Below are positions 34,629-44,069 of a DNA stretch of 64,000 bases, one piece after another. Below the pieces are notes generated by a model. The model made no database searches, was not told the origin of the DNA, and saw only the letters and a program-made list of their open reading frames with translations. Origin of the DNA: Bacteroidia bacterium (GTDB taxonomy: Bacteria > Bacteroidota > Bacteroidia > 2-12-FULL-35-15); contig JAGVJJ010000024.1 in NCBI GenBank assembly GCA_020051175.1, positions 1 to 64,000 on the forward strand, written 5' to 3'. Numbering within the stretch: position 1 is the first letter of the stretch; the number at the start of each line of letters is the position of its first letter. A program made the translations under genes and the position numbers.

Positions 34629-36188
34629 ATGTCAGCAGAAAAATTTAAAGAACAGATTCAATCCGCATTTTCTTTCACTGGTAAAAGTATCGTATTGGGT
34701 GGCCCGGTGTATGACAAAAAGAATATTACAGGTATCCATGTAAAACTTCCGCTTAGCACCGTTAACCGTCATGGTCTTATCGCTGGTGCTACAGGTACTG
34801 GTAAAACAAAAACCATACAACGTTTTGCGGAAGCGCTTTCAGAGCAGGGTGTAAATGTGCTGCTTATGGATATAAAAGGCGATATCAGTGGTATTGCAAA
34901 AGCGGGGTCTGATAACCCGAAGATTAAAGAGCGCATGGATTTGATTGGTGTGCCTTGGACCCCAAGTGAATATCCTGTAGAGCTGATGACAATTTCCAAT
35001 GAAAAAGGGGTAAGGCTTAGAGCAACCGTTTCTGAATTTGGACCAGTATTGTTTTCCAAAGTACTTGAGTTAAATGAAAATCAGGAAGGCGCTGTCGCTA
35101 TCGTGTTTAAATATTGCGATGATAAAAAAATGCCACTGCTGGATATTAAAGATGTAAGGGCTGTGCTTCAACACCTTTCAGGCGGTGAAGGAAAAAAAGA
35201 GATTGAAAAAAATTATGGGACTATTTCCCCTGCTTCTTCTGGCGTTATTATGCGCAAGCTATTGGAGCTGGAACAGCAGGGTGGCGATAAGTTTTTTGGC
35301 GAAAAATCCTTTGAAGTAGAAGACTTGTTGCAAAAAAACAACCAGGGTAAAGCATTTATCAATGTATTGCGTTTAGCAGATATTCAAGACCGTCCGAAGT
35401 TGTTTTCGACTTTTATGTTGTGCCTGCTGGCCGAGATATACAGCAAATTCCCGGAAGCGGGCGACAAAGGTGAGCCTAAGCTGGTTATTTTTATTGATGA
35501 GGCACATCTTATTTTTAAAGAAGCTTCCAAAGCGTTGATGCAGCAGCTGGAAACCATCATTAAGCTTATCAGAAGTAAAGGTGTGGGAATTTATTTTTGT
35601 ACACAGGCTCCTACTGATATACCGGACATTATTTTAAGTCAGCTTGGCACAAAGATTCAGCATGCCCTGCGTGCATTTACTGCAAAGGACAGAAAAGATA
35701 TTAAGCTTGTTGCAGAAAATTTTCCTTCAACTGAATTTTATAAAACTGACCAATTGATTACAGAGCTTGGTATTGGTGAAGCATTGGTTACCGTATTAAG
35801 CGAGAAAGGTATACCAACACCATTGGTGCATACCATGATGTGCGCTCCTCAATCCCGTATGGATGTGCTTACTCCTGCTGAACAGGACAAACAGGTGGCA
35901 TATTCTGCCATTGCACGAGTATACAATGAGGAGGTCGACAGGGAAAGCGCGTATGAGCTTCTGAACAAAAAGATACAGGCCGATGAGGAGCCTGTTGAAG
36001 AGAAAAAAGCTTCTAAAAAGATAGTAGAAGAAGAACAGGCTTCTTCCATTGGAGAAACAATTAAAAATATAGCAGGCAGCAGCGTAGCCAAAACAATTTT
36101 TAAAGAAGTAACAAGAGGCCTTTTGGGCGTATTGATTGGAAAACCTTCGCGTTCCTCAAGATCAGGCAGAAGGAATAGTTTATTCTAA
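34629..36188 (+). CDS. HerA-like (DUF853) ATPase
   Basis: A 519-residue P-loop ATPase of the DUF853/YjgR group, related to the HerA/FtsK superfamily. Walker A is GATGTGKTKT near residue 53-62 and Walker B LVIFIDEAH near 285-293, with an arginine-finger-like region after FCTQAPTDIPDIILSQLG. The C-terminal 80 residues are charged, then Arg/Ser-rich (SRSSRSGRR). HerA proteins pump DNA in repair or defence, but no NurA-like nuclease is adjacent, so the role is unknown. Its position after polA may be co-transcription only. Confidence 0.87.
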   Translation: MSAEKFKEQIQSAFSFTGKSIVLGGPVYDKKNITGIHVKLPLSTVNRHGLIAGATGTGKTKTIQRFAEALSEQGVNVLLMDIKGDISGIAKAGSDNPKIKERMDLIGVPWTPSEYPVELMTISNEKGVRLRATVSEFGPVLFSKVLELNENQEGAVAIVFKYCDDKKMPLLDIKDVRAVLQHLSGGEGKKEIEKNYGTISPASSGVIMRKLLELEQQGGDKFFGEKSFEVEDLLQKNNQGKAFINVLRLADIQDRPKLFSTFMLCLLAEIYSKFPEAGDKGEPKLVIFIDEAHLIFKEASKALMQQLETIIKLIRSKGVGIYFCTQAPTDIPDIILSQLGTKIQHALRAFTAKDRKDIKLVAENFPSTEFYKTDQLITELGIGEALVTVLSEKGIPTPLVHTMMCAPQSRMDVLTPAEQDKQVAYSAIARVYNEEVDRESAYELLNKKIQADEEPVEEKKASKKIVEEEQASSIGETIKNIAGSSVAKTIFKEVTRGLLGVLIGKPSRSSRSGRRNSLF

Positions 36189-36197
36189 GCTGTTTAT

Positions 36198-37076
36198 TTA
36201 TTTGACTTGATTTTCAAGTACGATCATTTCAACACGTCTGTTAATTTTTCGTTCTTCTACTGTTCCGTTTGTAAGCAGTGGCCTGGTAGCTCCATACCAT
36301 TTTAGTTTTATTCTTTTGCCCGGAATGCCTTTCTGCACAAGGTATTTCTTTGCGGCCTTTACACGTCTTTTTGACAATTGCATATTGGCTTTCGGAGAGC
36401 CCGTGATATCAGTGTGTCCTTCCAGGCGGATTACCACCTCAGGTGAATCCTTCAGTACCTTATACAATTGGTCCAGTTCTTGTTTTGCCTCGGGCAGTAG
36501 TACATCCGAGCTTAGTCCAAAAAGTACATTTTTGAGTACATAGCTTTTGCCTGCTACCAGTGTTCCATCAAAGTGTGGAGCTTCGGTTCCTGTTTTTGTT
36601 TGATTGTCACCGTGTGTTGATGCTGGCTGAAGTACGCTTGCGGATTTTGCCGTTTTTATATCCCTCCACAGTTCTATCTTTCCCCTGCAGCACAACCCTG
36701 TGCCCCACATCGCATTATCTCCTCCGGAATAGCTCCATTCACCTGTAAGGTATTCTCGTCCTGCAAATTCCCTGTATTGCAGTTTTCCTGAACGTATACA
36801 TCCGTTCTGCCCTGTTATCTCGAAGGGATATTCGCCATCGGTAAAAAAGCTGTTGATTTCGATTTGTCCACCCAATACCATGCCTGTAACCTTGTCGCCA
36901 AATGAAGAGGATAATAGCACGGAGCTTGACGAATTTTTCCATCCCCCTGAACATTGGTATTCTATGCTGCTTTCCCAGAAGCCGGTAATTGTTTTCTGGG
37001 AAAAGGCACTAAAGGCACTTATTAGAAACATTACTCCTGGCAAAATATATTTTGGAAAGGAGAAATGTTTCATCAT
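36198..37076 (-). CDS. OmpA family outer-membrane protein
   Basis: A 292-residue exported protein. After a signal peptide (LPGVMFLISAFSAFS), residues about 25-140 form a beta-rich domain of unknown family with several Gly/Ser/Trp motifs (TGEWSYSGGDNAMWGTGLCC). The C-terminal OmpA domain starts near residue 175 (FGLSSDVLLPEAKQELDQL) and carries the peptidoglycan-contacting LEGHTDITGSPKANMQLSKR and NRRVEM. It likely anchors the outer membrane to the wall. Its stop is 9 bases from the convergent HerA-like stop. Confidence 0.88.
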   Translation of the reverse strand: MMKHFSFPKYILPGVMFLISAFSAFSQKTITGFWESSIEYQCSGGWKNSSSSVLLSSSFGDKVTGMVLGGQIEINSFFTDGEYPFEITGQNGCIRSGKLQYREFAGREYLTGEWSYSGGDNAMWGTGLCCRGKIELWRDIKTAKSASVLQPASTHGDNQTKTGTEAPHFDGTLVAGKSYVLKNVLFGLSSDVLLPEAKQELDQLYKVLKDSPEVVIRLEGHTDITGSPKANMQLSKRRVKAAKKYLVQKGIPGKRIKLKWYGATRPLLTNGTVEERKINRRVEMIVLENQVK

Positions 37077-37174
37077 AAAAAATAAATTTATTAACCCTAT
37101 TTTTTGAGCAGGCTGAAATAAGTTAATGAAAAAATCAGAAGCCTTATTAACTGATGTTTTTAGGCGTATTGCTA

Positions 37175-38332
37175 TTACTCCACCCAGCTTTTGTAATATT
37201 GCCCATCGTCAATGGCAATAGCATCCTCCGTAACCATAAGTGGTTTAAATGTATCCACCATTACGGCAAGTTCCTGTGTTTCTTTCTGCCCTATGCTGCG
37301 TTCCATTGCCCCGGGTGCAGGACCATGTGGGATGCCCTTAGGGTGTAATGTAATATGCCCCTGCTTGATGTTATTACGGCTCATAAAATCACCATCCACA
37401 TAGTACAATACTTCATCGCTGTCAATGTTGCTATGGTTGTATGGCGCTGGAATAGAACGCGGATGATAATCGTATAGGCGGGGAACAAAAGAACACACAA
37501 CGAATGTTGATGTTTCAAATGTCTGGTGTACTGGTGGTGGCTGATGCACACGGCCTGTAATAGGTTCAAAATTGTGTATGCTGAACCCATAAGGGAAATT
37601 ATATCCGTCCCACCCAATAACATCAAAAGGGTGTGTGGCATATACCAGCTCGTGCATCATGCCTTCTTTTTTGATTTTAATAATAAAATCGCCCTTTTCA
37701 TCAAAAGTATCTATTGTTTGAGGCAATATATAATCGCGCTCACAGAAAGGGGAGTGCTCTAACAGTTGTCCTGATGAGCTCTTATAACGTTTTGGTGTAT
37801 AAAAAGGGGAGTGCGACTCAACATAAAAAATCCGGTTGTCAGTGCCTTCAAACTCCATCTGGTAAATCATTCCTCTTGGAATGACGAGGTAATCGCCATA
37901 TTCAAAAGGGATATTGCCCATGAAGGTTTTCAAAACTCCTTTTCCTTTGTGGATAAAAAGCATCTCGTCAGAATCGGCATTTTTGTAAAAATAATTTTTC
38001 GTGGAATGGCGCGGTGCAGCCAGCCCTATGATACAATCGCTGTTTACAAGCATCGGCTTGCGGCTATCTAAAAAATCATCAGTGGGTTTTACCTGGAAGC
38101 CTTGCAACAACAATGCTTTAATGTTTTTATTAACAGCAATTTTTGGCGATACGTCATACGATGTAATAATTTCTTTTACCTGCGTTGGCCGGTGTACATG
38201 GTACAATAAAGACGAATGGCCATGGAACCCTTCCGTGCCAAACAATTGCTCATAGTAATAACCACCGTTTGGTTTTTCAAAAATAGTGTGTCGTTTTTGA
38301 GGGATGTTCCCAACTTTATGATAGATAGGCAT
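37175..38332 (-). CDS. hmgA: Homogentisate 1,2-dioxygenase
   Basis: A 385-residue cupin-type iron dioxygenase that opens the ring of homogentisate in tyrosine and phenylalanine catabolism, giving maleylacetoacetate. Recognisable features are the N-terminal HVHRPTQV, VIPRGMIYQMEFEG, GRVHQPPPVHQTFET and PAPYNHSNIDSDEVLYYV with the His/Glu iron ligands, and HPKGIPHGPAPG. No other tyrosine pathway gene is adjacent. A TAAATTTG -7 box lies 26 bases upstream. Confidence 0.93.
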   Translation of the reverse strand: MPIYHKVGNIPQKRHTIFEKPNGGYYYEQLFGTEGFHGHSSLLYHVHRPTQVKEIITSYDVSPKIAVNKNIKALLLQGFQVKPTDDFLDSRKPMLVNSDCIIGLAAPRHSTKNYFYKNADSDEMLFIHKGKGVLKTFMGNIPFEYGDYLVIPRGMIYQMEFEGTDNRIFYVESHSPFYTPKRYKSSSGQLLEHSPFCERDYILPQTIDTFDEKGDFIIKIKKEGMMHELVYATHPFDVIGWDGYNFPYGFSIHNFEPITGRVHQPPPVHQTFETSTFVVCSFVPRLYDYHPRSIPAPYNHSNIDSDEVLYYVDGDFMSRNNIKQGHITLHPKGIPHGPAPGAMERSIGQKETQELAVMVDTFKPLMVTEDAIAIDDGQYYKSWVE

Positions 38333-38358
38333 ATTATAATATTAGGTATGATACTTAA

Positions 38359-38366
38359 CAAATTTA
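38359..38366 (-). promoter_or_regulatory. Candidate -7 box for homogentisate dioxygenase
   Basis: TAAATTTG on the minus strand matches TAnnTTTG, 26 bases upstream of the ATG. The -33 element is not clear. Identified by eye. Confidence 0.35.
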
Positions 38367-38531
38367 CTATAATTTGGACCAAAATAAAATGATTTTCATC
38401 ACTATTATTGGCCCGCTGGCAGAATACTCTCAGGTGTTACACTTGCCTGTCTGTGTTAAATTTATACAATACTGGTTCGTAAAGTAGAATGGGTTTAGAC
38501 AGGGAAATTAAGTATTTCGTAATTTTGTATT

Positions 38532-39302
38532 ATGATTTTAACCGATACACACACCCACCTGTATTCAAAGGAATTTGATGCCGACAGGACACAACTTATT
38601 AAAACAGCAATAAAAAACGGTATTACACGCTTTTTTATGCCCAATATCGATAGTGACTCTATTCCATTGATGTACCAGGTGGAAAAAGAGTTTCCTGAGA
38701 ATTGCTTTGCAATGATTGGTCTGCATCCATGTTCCGTAAATGCTACCGTACAGCACGAGTTGCAGGTGATGCGGCATTGGCTCACCAGGCGCAAGTTTGT
38801 TGCTATCGGTGAGATTGGAATTGATTTGTACTGGGATAAAACCTTCATTCAGCAACAACAGGATGCGTTCAGGGCACAAATTAATCTCGCTAAGCAGTAC
38901 GGCCTGCCTTACGTGATACATTCACGCAATTCATTTGATGAGGTGATGGAGATTGTCAACGAGTTTAAAAGCGACAACATAAAAGCCATTTTCCACTGTT
39001 TTAGCGGCAATGTACAACAGGCCGAAGAGGTAATAGCAGCAGGTGATTTTAAGCTGGGTATTGGCGGTGTGGTAACTTTTAAAAACTCAGGCCTGGATAA
39101 AGTTGTTGAGGCAATTGATTTAAAAAACATCGTATTAGAAACAGATGCTCCTTATCTTGCTCCGGTCCCACATCGTGGCCAGCGCAATAATCCTGGTTAC
39201 CTTATGTTAATAGCGAGAAAGATTGCAGAGATTAAGAATATCAGTATTGAAGAAGTGGCCGAAATCACAACTCAAAATTCGAAATATGTATTTGGAGTAT
39301 AG
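38532..39302 (+). CDS. TatD family metal-dependent DNase/hydrolase
   Basis: A 256-residue TIM-barrel hydrolase. Metal-binding motifs are DTHTHLY at residues 4-10, GEIGIDLYWD near 97, HSRNSFDEV and FHCFSGN, and ETDAPYLAP near 205. TatD proteins are 3'-5' exonucleases in DNA repair or tRNA processing. Length is normal. It is divergent from hmgA, and a palindromic repeat lies 30 bases after its stop. Confidence 0.95.
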   Translation: MILTDTHTHLYSKEFDADRTQLIKTAIKNGITRFFMPNIDSDSIPLMYQVEKEFPENCFAMIGLHPCSVNATVQHELQVMRHWLTRRKFVAIGEIGIDLYWDKTFIQQQQDAFRAQINLAKQYGLPYVIHSRNSFDEVMEIVNEFKSDNIKAIFHCFSGNVQQAEEVIAAGDFKLGIGGVVTFKNSGLDKVVEAIDLKNIVLETDAPYLAPVPHRGQRNNPGYLMLIARKIAEIKNISIEEVAEITTQNSKYVFGV

Positions 39303-39333
39303 TCATTGAGGCAATGGTAGTATTCTGTTTTGT

Positions 39334-39389
39334 ATTATTTTCGGTTAAAACCGAAAATAATTATAATATTTTTCGGTTTTAATCGAAAA
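39334..39389. repeat. Paired-palindrome repeat, left copy (downstream of DUF4143 gene)
   Basis: Contains palindrome 1, ATTATTTTCGGTT / AACCGAAAATAAT (13-base perfect arms, 39334-39346 and 39349-39361), and palindrome 2, TTTTCGGTT / AATCGAAAA (39370-39389, one G-T mismatch). Bases 39337-39389 repeat directly at 40587-40639 with 6 mismatches, including an uninterrupted 30-base identical block (39352-39381). It lies between tatD and the end of the DUF4143 gene. Confidence 0.9.
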
Positions 39390-39444
39390 TTGTCATGTTT
39401 TAAATAAGATAATATTGGCCCTTGCCTGTATTGGGGGGGAGACC

Positions 39445-40569
39445 TTACAAAATAAATTCCTCTATATTCTCGGGTGAAATGGTGTTGGTTTCAGCGGGCT
39501 GGTATTCATTCACAAAGGTTTTGGTAAAACTGCTTTTCTTCTCTTTGTTCCACTTGAATTCCCAGGCGTAGAGTTTGCCATTCATTTCTTCTATATAGTC
39601 AATTTCCTGCTGAGCCGTGGTGCGCCAGAAATAGCGGTTGCAGAATATATGTTCATAATGAATATACTTATAGCGTTCACTTACAATAAAGTTCTCCCAA
39701 AGCGCTCCTTTATCCATACGTGATTCAATCGGGCTGAACTGGTTAATAACCGCATTGCGTATTCCGTTATCATAAAAGTATATTTTGCGGGACTTTTTTA
39801 ATTCGTTGCGTAAATTTCTGCTGAATGAATTTAGCCGGAACACAATAAACGCTTTTTCAAGCAGCATTATGTATTTTTCTACAGTTTCCTTATCAAGACC
39901 GCACATTTGACCTAGTTCATTATAGGAAACCTCGCTGCCAATCTGGAAGGCAAGCGCCTGGACAAGACGTTCCAGCTTTTCAGGTTTCTGTATACGTTCC
40001 CAGGTAAGAATATCTTTATAAAGATAACTGTCGGCCAACGATTTGATGATTATTTTCTCTTCCCCGGGATTATTAATTACTTCCGGGTAATACCCGTATA
40101 ACAGCCGCTGCTCAAGCAGCCTTTTTTCTTTAAGAAACCCGTGATGATCGGCCATTTCACGGAAGGATAGGGGGTATAAGTAATATTCCCATTTCCGTCC
40201 GGTTAGTGGCTCGTTTATTTTGTTGGCCAGGTCAAAAGCTGAGGAACCTGTGGCAATCACTTTAATATCTTTAAGCTGGTCAGTAATAATTTTAATACAT
40301 ATGCCGATATTCTCTATACGCTGCGCTTCATCAATAATAAGGTATTTGTTTTTACCGGATATGGCTTTTAAGCGGTTAGCGTTGGGTTTGGACAGCATAG
40401 TACGAACATCCGTATCATCACCATTCAGCCAAAGTGTATCTTGTGAACCAAAGAGATTTTGAAGTAAAGTGGTTTTCCCTACCTGCCTTGGTCCAAGAAG
40501 TATAATCGCTTTATTGTCTTTTAAGCGTAACCTTTTTTCTATCTGTTTTTCAAGAATTCGGCTAATCAT
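39445..40569 (-). CDS. AAA ATPase with DUF4143 C-terminal domain
   Basis: A 374-residue protein. The N-terminal AAA_14-type ATPase has Walker A LGPRQVGKTTLL near residues 25-36, Walker B KYLIIDEAQRI near 70-80 and a sensor IATGSSAFDLA. A middle winged-helix-like segment (SYNELGQMCGLDKETVEKYI) precedes a C-terminal DUF4143 region whose QEIDYIEE and AWEFKW resemble the D...ExK core of the PD-(D/E)XK nuclease fold. The physiological role of the family is unknown. I start at the ATG at 40569; an in-frame TTG at 40584 is less likely because it lies across the -7 box. The gene is bracketed by direct palindromic repeats and separates tatD from mfd, suggesting an inserted unit. Confidence 0.9.
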   Translation of the reverse strand: MISRILEKQIEKRLRLKDNKAIILLGPRQVGKTTLLQNLFGSQDTLWLNGDDTDVRTMLSKPNANRLKAISGKNKYLIIDEAQRIENIGICIKIITDQLKDIKVIATGSSAFDLANKINEPLTGRKWEYYLYPLSFREMADHHGFLKEKRLLEQRLLYGYYPEVINNPGEEKIIIKSLADSYLYKDILTWERIQKPEKLERLVQALAFQIGSEVSYNELGQMCGLDKETVEKYIMLLEKAFIVFRLNSFSRNLRNELKKSRKIYFYDNGIRNAVINQFSPIESRMDKGALWENFIVSERYKYIHYEHIFCNRYFWRTTAQQEIDYIEEMNGKLYAWEFKWNKEKKSSFTKTFVNEYQPAETNTISPENIEEFIL

Positions 40570-40573
40570 AGTA

Positions 40574-40639
40574 CAAATATACAATAATTTTCGATTGTGA
40601 TCGAAAATAATTATAATATTTTTCGGTTTTATTCGAAAA
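40574..40639 (-). promoter_or_regulatory. Promoter and paired-palindrome repeat, right copy (upstream of DUF4143 gene)
   Basis: On the minus strand TATATTTG (40574-40581) is a -7 box 4 bases from the ATG. Immediately upstream, palindrome 1 ATTTTCGAT / ATCGAAAAT (40587-40595, 40600-40608) fills the -33/-7 spacer, then palindrome 2 with 6-base core arms TTTTCG / CGAAAA (40620-40625, 40634-40639). Compared with the left copy, one stem pair changes from G-C to A-T at both positions, keeping the symmetry. This fits an operator. Confidence 0.7.
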
Positions 40640-40694
40640 ATATACGATTTTTTGGATTGCAGCTTGGACTTTTGAAAGAAATGGATGTGGTTTT

Positions 40695-43600
40695 TTATTC
40701 ACCAATTACCGGCTTTAGTGCTGTAATAGCATCATCCACAGATTTAATATTCTCAAATGAAAGCGAAAGTTTACCATTCGTTTCTTTCATTTTACAAATG
40801 CGTTGGTTCTGCTGAACAAACTTCAGCACTTTTGTAAACGTTTCGCTCTGGTAGTAAGGAGAATTGGCATTCGGGACAAAATAACCAACCAAACGGTTGT
40901 TTTTTAATAGCAATTTTTCAAAACCTATTTCCATGGCCAGCCATCGTAAGCGAATGGTATGAATCAGTTCTATCGTAGGTTCCGGAACCGGACCAAAACG
41001 ATCGTTCAGGTTAGATTCAAATTTTACCAGTTCCGCTTCCTCCTTTGAATCGTTAAGTTCACGGTACAGGTGAAGGCGTTCTGTAATGTTATTTACATAG
41101 GTATCCGGGATAAGGATTTCCATATCTGTGTCAATGGCGCAATCATTTACATATACAGCGTGTTTATTCCCGGTATACTTGTGCGTGCCACCAACAGTAG
41201 TATCCCTGAGCTCTTCGTGCTCCATGCGAAGCTCCATGATAGCTTCGTCCAGTATTTTCTGGTACATTTCAAAACCTATTTCATTGATAAAACCGCTTTG
41301 TTCGCCTCCTAACAGGTTTCCAGCCCCGCGTATATCAAGGTCACGCATAGCGATATTGAAACCACTGCCCAAATCAGAAAATTCTTCAATCGCTTTTAAG
41401 CGCTTTCGGGCTTCCGGTGTAAGCAAAGAAACAGGAGTAGTAAGCAGGTAACAAAATGCTTTTTTGTTGGAACGTCCTACGCGGCCACGCATCTGGTGAA
41501 GATCACTCAACCCGAACATGTGCGCCTGGTTAATAATGATTGTGTTTGCGTTTGAAATATCCAATCCTGATTCAATAATAGTAGTCGCAACAAGTACATC
41601 GTATTCCCCTTCCACAAAGCCAAGCATTACTTCCTCCAGCTTTTCTCCGTCCATCTGCCCATGACCAATAGCAACCTTCACATCCGGACATAAACGTGAG
41701 ATCATGCCTGCAATGTCCATTATATTTTGCACTCTGTTGTGCACAAAAAACACCTGCCCACCACGTGATACCTCAAACATAATAGCATCCCGTATGATTT
41801 CTTCATCGAAGGTGTGCAGCTCTGTCTGCACCGGGTAACGGTTGGGTGGGGGAGTACTGATAACAGATAAATCACGAGCACCCATCATGGAAAACTGTAA
41901 CGTACGCGGGATAGGGGTTGCGGTGAGTGTAAGTGTATCAATGTTTGCTTTTAAGGTTTTCAGTTTATCCTTAACACCCACTCCAAATTTTTGCTCTTCA
42001 TCAATTATCATTAAACCCAAATCACGGAATTTCACACTTTTCCCTACAATGCCGTGTGTTCCAATCAGGATGTCTATTTCGCCTTTTTCCAGTTTCTCCA
42101 GGGTTTGCTTCTGCTCTTTGGCCGACTTAAAACGGTTGATGTAGTCGACCTTGCAAGGAAAATCTTTTAAACGCTCTTTAAATGTTTTATAATGCTGTAA
42201 GGCAAGAATGGTAGTAGGTACGAGCACTGCTACCTGTTTGCTGTCACAAACTGCTTTAAAAGCCGCACGAACAGCAACCTCCGTTTTTCCAAAACCCACA
42301 TCGCCACACACTAGTCTGTCCATTGGCCATTCGCTCTCCATATCTTTTTTGAAATCTGAAGTAGCCTTTATCTGGTCAGGGGTGTCTTCATAAATAAAAG
42401 ATGCTTCCAGCTCGTTTTGCAAATAGCTGTCGTGGCTAAATTGGAAGCCTTTAAGTGCCTTGCGTTTAGCATACAGTTGAATCAAATCGTATGCAAGCTC
42501 TTTTACACGTTTTTTTGTTTTTTGCTTTAATGTGGCCCAGGCATTGGTTCCAAGCTTATTTATTTTAGGTTCGGTGCCTTCCTTACCGGAATATTTAGCA
42601 ATGCGGTGCAAAGAGTGTATGCTGATGTTTACCACATCATAGTCTTTATATACAAGACGTATGGTCTCCTGTGTTTTTCCGTTTACTTCAATGGTTTCAA
42701 GTCCTCCATAACGGCCTACGCCATAATCAATGTGTGTGATGTAGTCGCCAGGGTTGAGGCCCTTTAGTTCTTTCAGGGTGAGGGCCTCATTTTTTTTGTT
42801 GAAGCTGTTTTTTAAACGGAAACGGTGATACCGGTCGAAGATTTGGTGATCGGTATAACAGGCCAGCTTCAGATCATTATCAATAAAACCTTCGTGTATT
42901 GATAATAAAATGGGGGTAAACAACTCTGGCTCTCCGCTTTTTTTAGGAGAAATATCATCAAAAATTTTGTAGAGCCTCTCTATCTGTTTTGCTGTATCTG
43001 AAAAAATGATATTTGTAAGCCTGTTACGGATATTGCTTTTTAAATTATCGTTCAGGAAAGCGAAATTTTTGTTGAAGCTGGGCTGCGGGGAAAAATTATA
43101 AGAAATAGTTTTTCCCGCTGAAAGTGCCGACTGCCTGCCAAATTCCACAGTCGAAAATTGCAGCACTTGTTTTGTAAAAGTATCTTTATCTATGTATAGC
43201 TCTTTAGGTTCCAGATGTTCAATTACCGCATCCAGCTTATTGTATTCCGTTTCAGCAAAAGAGTAGGCTTTTTCAATACGATCGATCGTTAGTTGAAAAT
43301 CATTGAGCCAGATTACAGAATTATCAGGAATAAATTCCAGGAATGTCTGTCTGCTTTCTTTCAGTAATTTGGTCTGAACATTGGGAATAATGGTGCAATG
43401 CACCAATTGTTGAACAGATAGCTGAGAGGTGGCATCAAAGCTGCGGATGGAATCCACTTCATTCCCCAAAAATTCAACACGGTAAGGATTATCATTTGAA
43501 AAGGAATACATATCCACAATGCCTCCACGTATGGAGAACTGTCCCGGTTCAATCACATAGTCAACTCTGTCGAAGCCATATTCAATCAGCACATCAGCAA

Positions 43601-44066
43601 TAAAATCGATGGAGATTTTTTCTCCTTGCTTTATTTCCAACGTGTTTTTAGTAAGATGCGACTTGGTAACAACCTTTTCTGTAAGTGCCTCCGGGTAAGT
43701 AACAATACAAATGTGCTTTTTGCCGATGTTGATTTTGTTTAGCACTTCGGCTCTTAAAAGAATATTGGCATTGTCAATTTCTTCGTGTTGATAAGGCATC
43801 CGGTAGGAGGCAGGGAAAAACAGTACTTGTTCCTGTCCCAGTAAATTTTCAAGATCATTGAGGAAATAGGCCGCTTCTTCTTTATCACTAAGTATTAAAA
43901 GACTGGCTTTGTAAATGTGCTGATGTGCCGCAGCAGCAATAAAAGATGCACCAGACCCAATTACTCCTTTCAGACGCACGCGCGTAGCATCCCCGGCCAA
44001 TTCGGAGCATAGCAGGGAATTGTTAGATGACTCACTGTATTTGCGTAAAATATCCTCTTTTGTCAC
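40695..44066 (-). CDS. mfd: Transcription-repair coupling factor Mfd
   Basis: A 1123-residue DNA translocase that removes RNA polymerase stalled at lesions and recruits UvrA. The N-terminal UvrB-like region is followed by the RNA polymerase-interacting CarD-like domain near residues 425-490 (LNPGDYITHIDYGVGRYGGL), the RecG-like translocase with motif I GDVGFGKTEVA near 585 and motif II IIDEEQKFG near 685, RGRVGRSNKKAF, and the C-terminal TRCF domain. The start is GTG (MTKEDILRKY). A -7 box and ATTCGTA-type repeats lie just upstream. Length is normal. Confidence 0.97.
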   Translation of the reverse strand: MTKEDILRKYSESSNNSLLCSELAGDATRVRLKGVIGSGASFIAAAAHQHIYKASLLILSDKEEAAYFLNDLENLLGQEQVLFFPASYRMPYQHEEIDNANILLRAEVLNKINIGKKHICIVTYPEALTEKVVTKSHLTKNTLEIKQGEKISIDFIADVLIEYGFDRVDYVIEPGQFSIRGGIVDMYSFSNDNPYRVEFLGNEVDSIRSFDATSQLSVQQLVHCTIIPNVQTKLLKESRQTFLEFIPDNSVIWLNDFQLTIDRIEKAYSFAETEYNKLDAVIEHLEPKELYIDKDTFTKQVLQFSTVEFGRQSALSAGKTISYNFSPQPSFNKNFAFLNDNLKSNIRNRLTNIIFSDTAKQIERLYKIFDDISPKKSGEPELFTPILLSIHEGFIDNDLKLACYTDHQIFDRYHRFRLKNSFNKKNEALTLKELKGLNPGDYITHIDYGVGRYGGLETIEVNGKTQETIRLVYKDYDVVNISIHSLHRIAKYSGKEGTEPKINKLGTNAWATLKQKTKKRVKELAYDLIQLYAKRKALKGFQFSHDSYLQNELEASFIYEDTPDQIKATSDFKKDMESEWPMDRLVCGDVGFGKTEVAVRAAFKAVCDSKQVAVLVPTTILALQHYKTFKERLKDFPCKVDYINRFKSAKEQKQTLEKLEKGEIDILIGTHGIVGKSVKFRDLGLMIIDEEQKFGVGVKDKLKTLKANIDTLTLTATPIPRTLQFSMMGARDLSVISTPPPNRYPVQTELHTFDEEIIRDAIMFEVSRGGQVFFVHNRVQNIMDIAGMISRLCPDVKVAIGHGQMDGEKLEEVMLGFVEGEYDVLVATTIIESGLDISNANTIIINQAHMFGLSDLHQMRGRVGRSNKKAFCYLLTTPVSLLTPEARKRLKAIEEFSDLGSGFNIAMRDLDIRGAGNLLGGEQSGFINEIGFEMYQKILDEAIMELRMEHEELRDTTVGGTHKYTGNKHAVYVNDCAIDTDMEILIPDTYVNNITERLHLYRELNDSKEEAELVKFESNLNDRFGPVPEPTIELIHTIRLRWLAMEIGFEKLLLKNNRLVGYFVPNANSPYYQSETFTKVLKFVQQNQRICKMKETNGKLSLSFENIKSVDDAITALKPVIGE

Positions 44067-44069
44067 GGA

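Noticed and set aside
34629-36188. HerA-NurA type defence or repair system
   Set aside because: No NurA-like nuclease or other defence gene is adjacent; neighbours are polA and an OmpA-like gene.
39445-40639. Insertion sequence interpretation of the repeat-flanked DUF4143 gene
   Set aside because: The protein is an ATPase with a nuclease-like tail, not a transposase; the repeats are direct and there is no visible target-site duplication. Mobility is kept only as a hypothesis.
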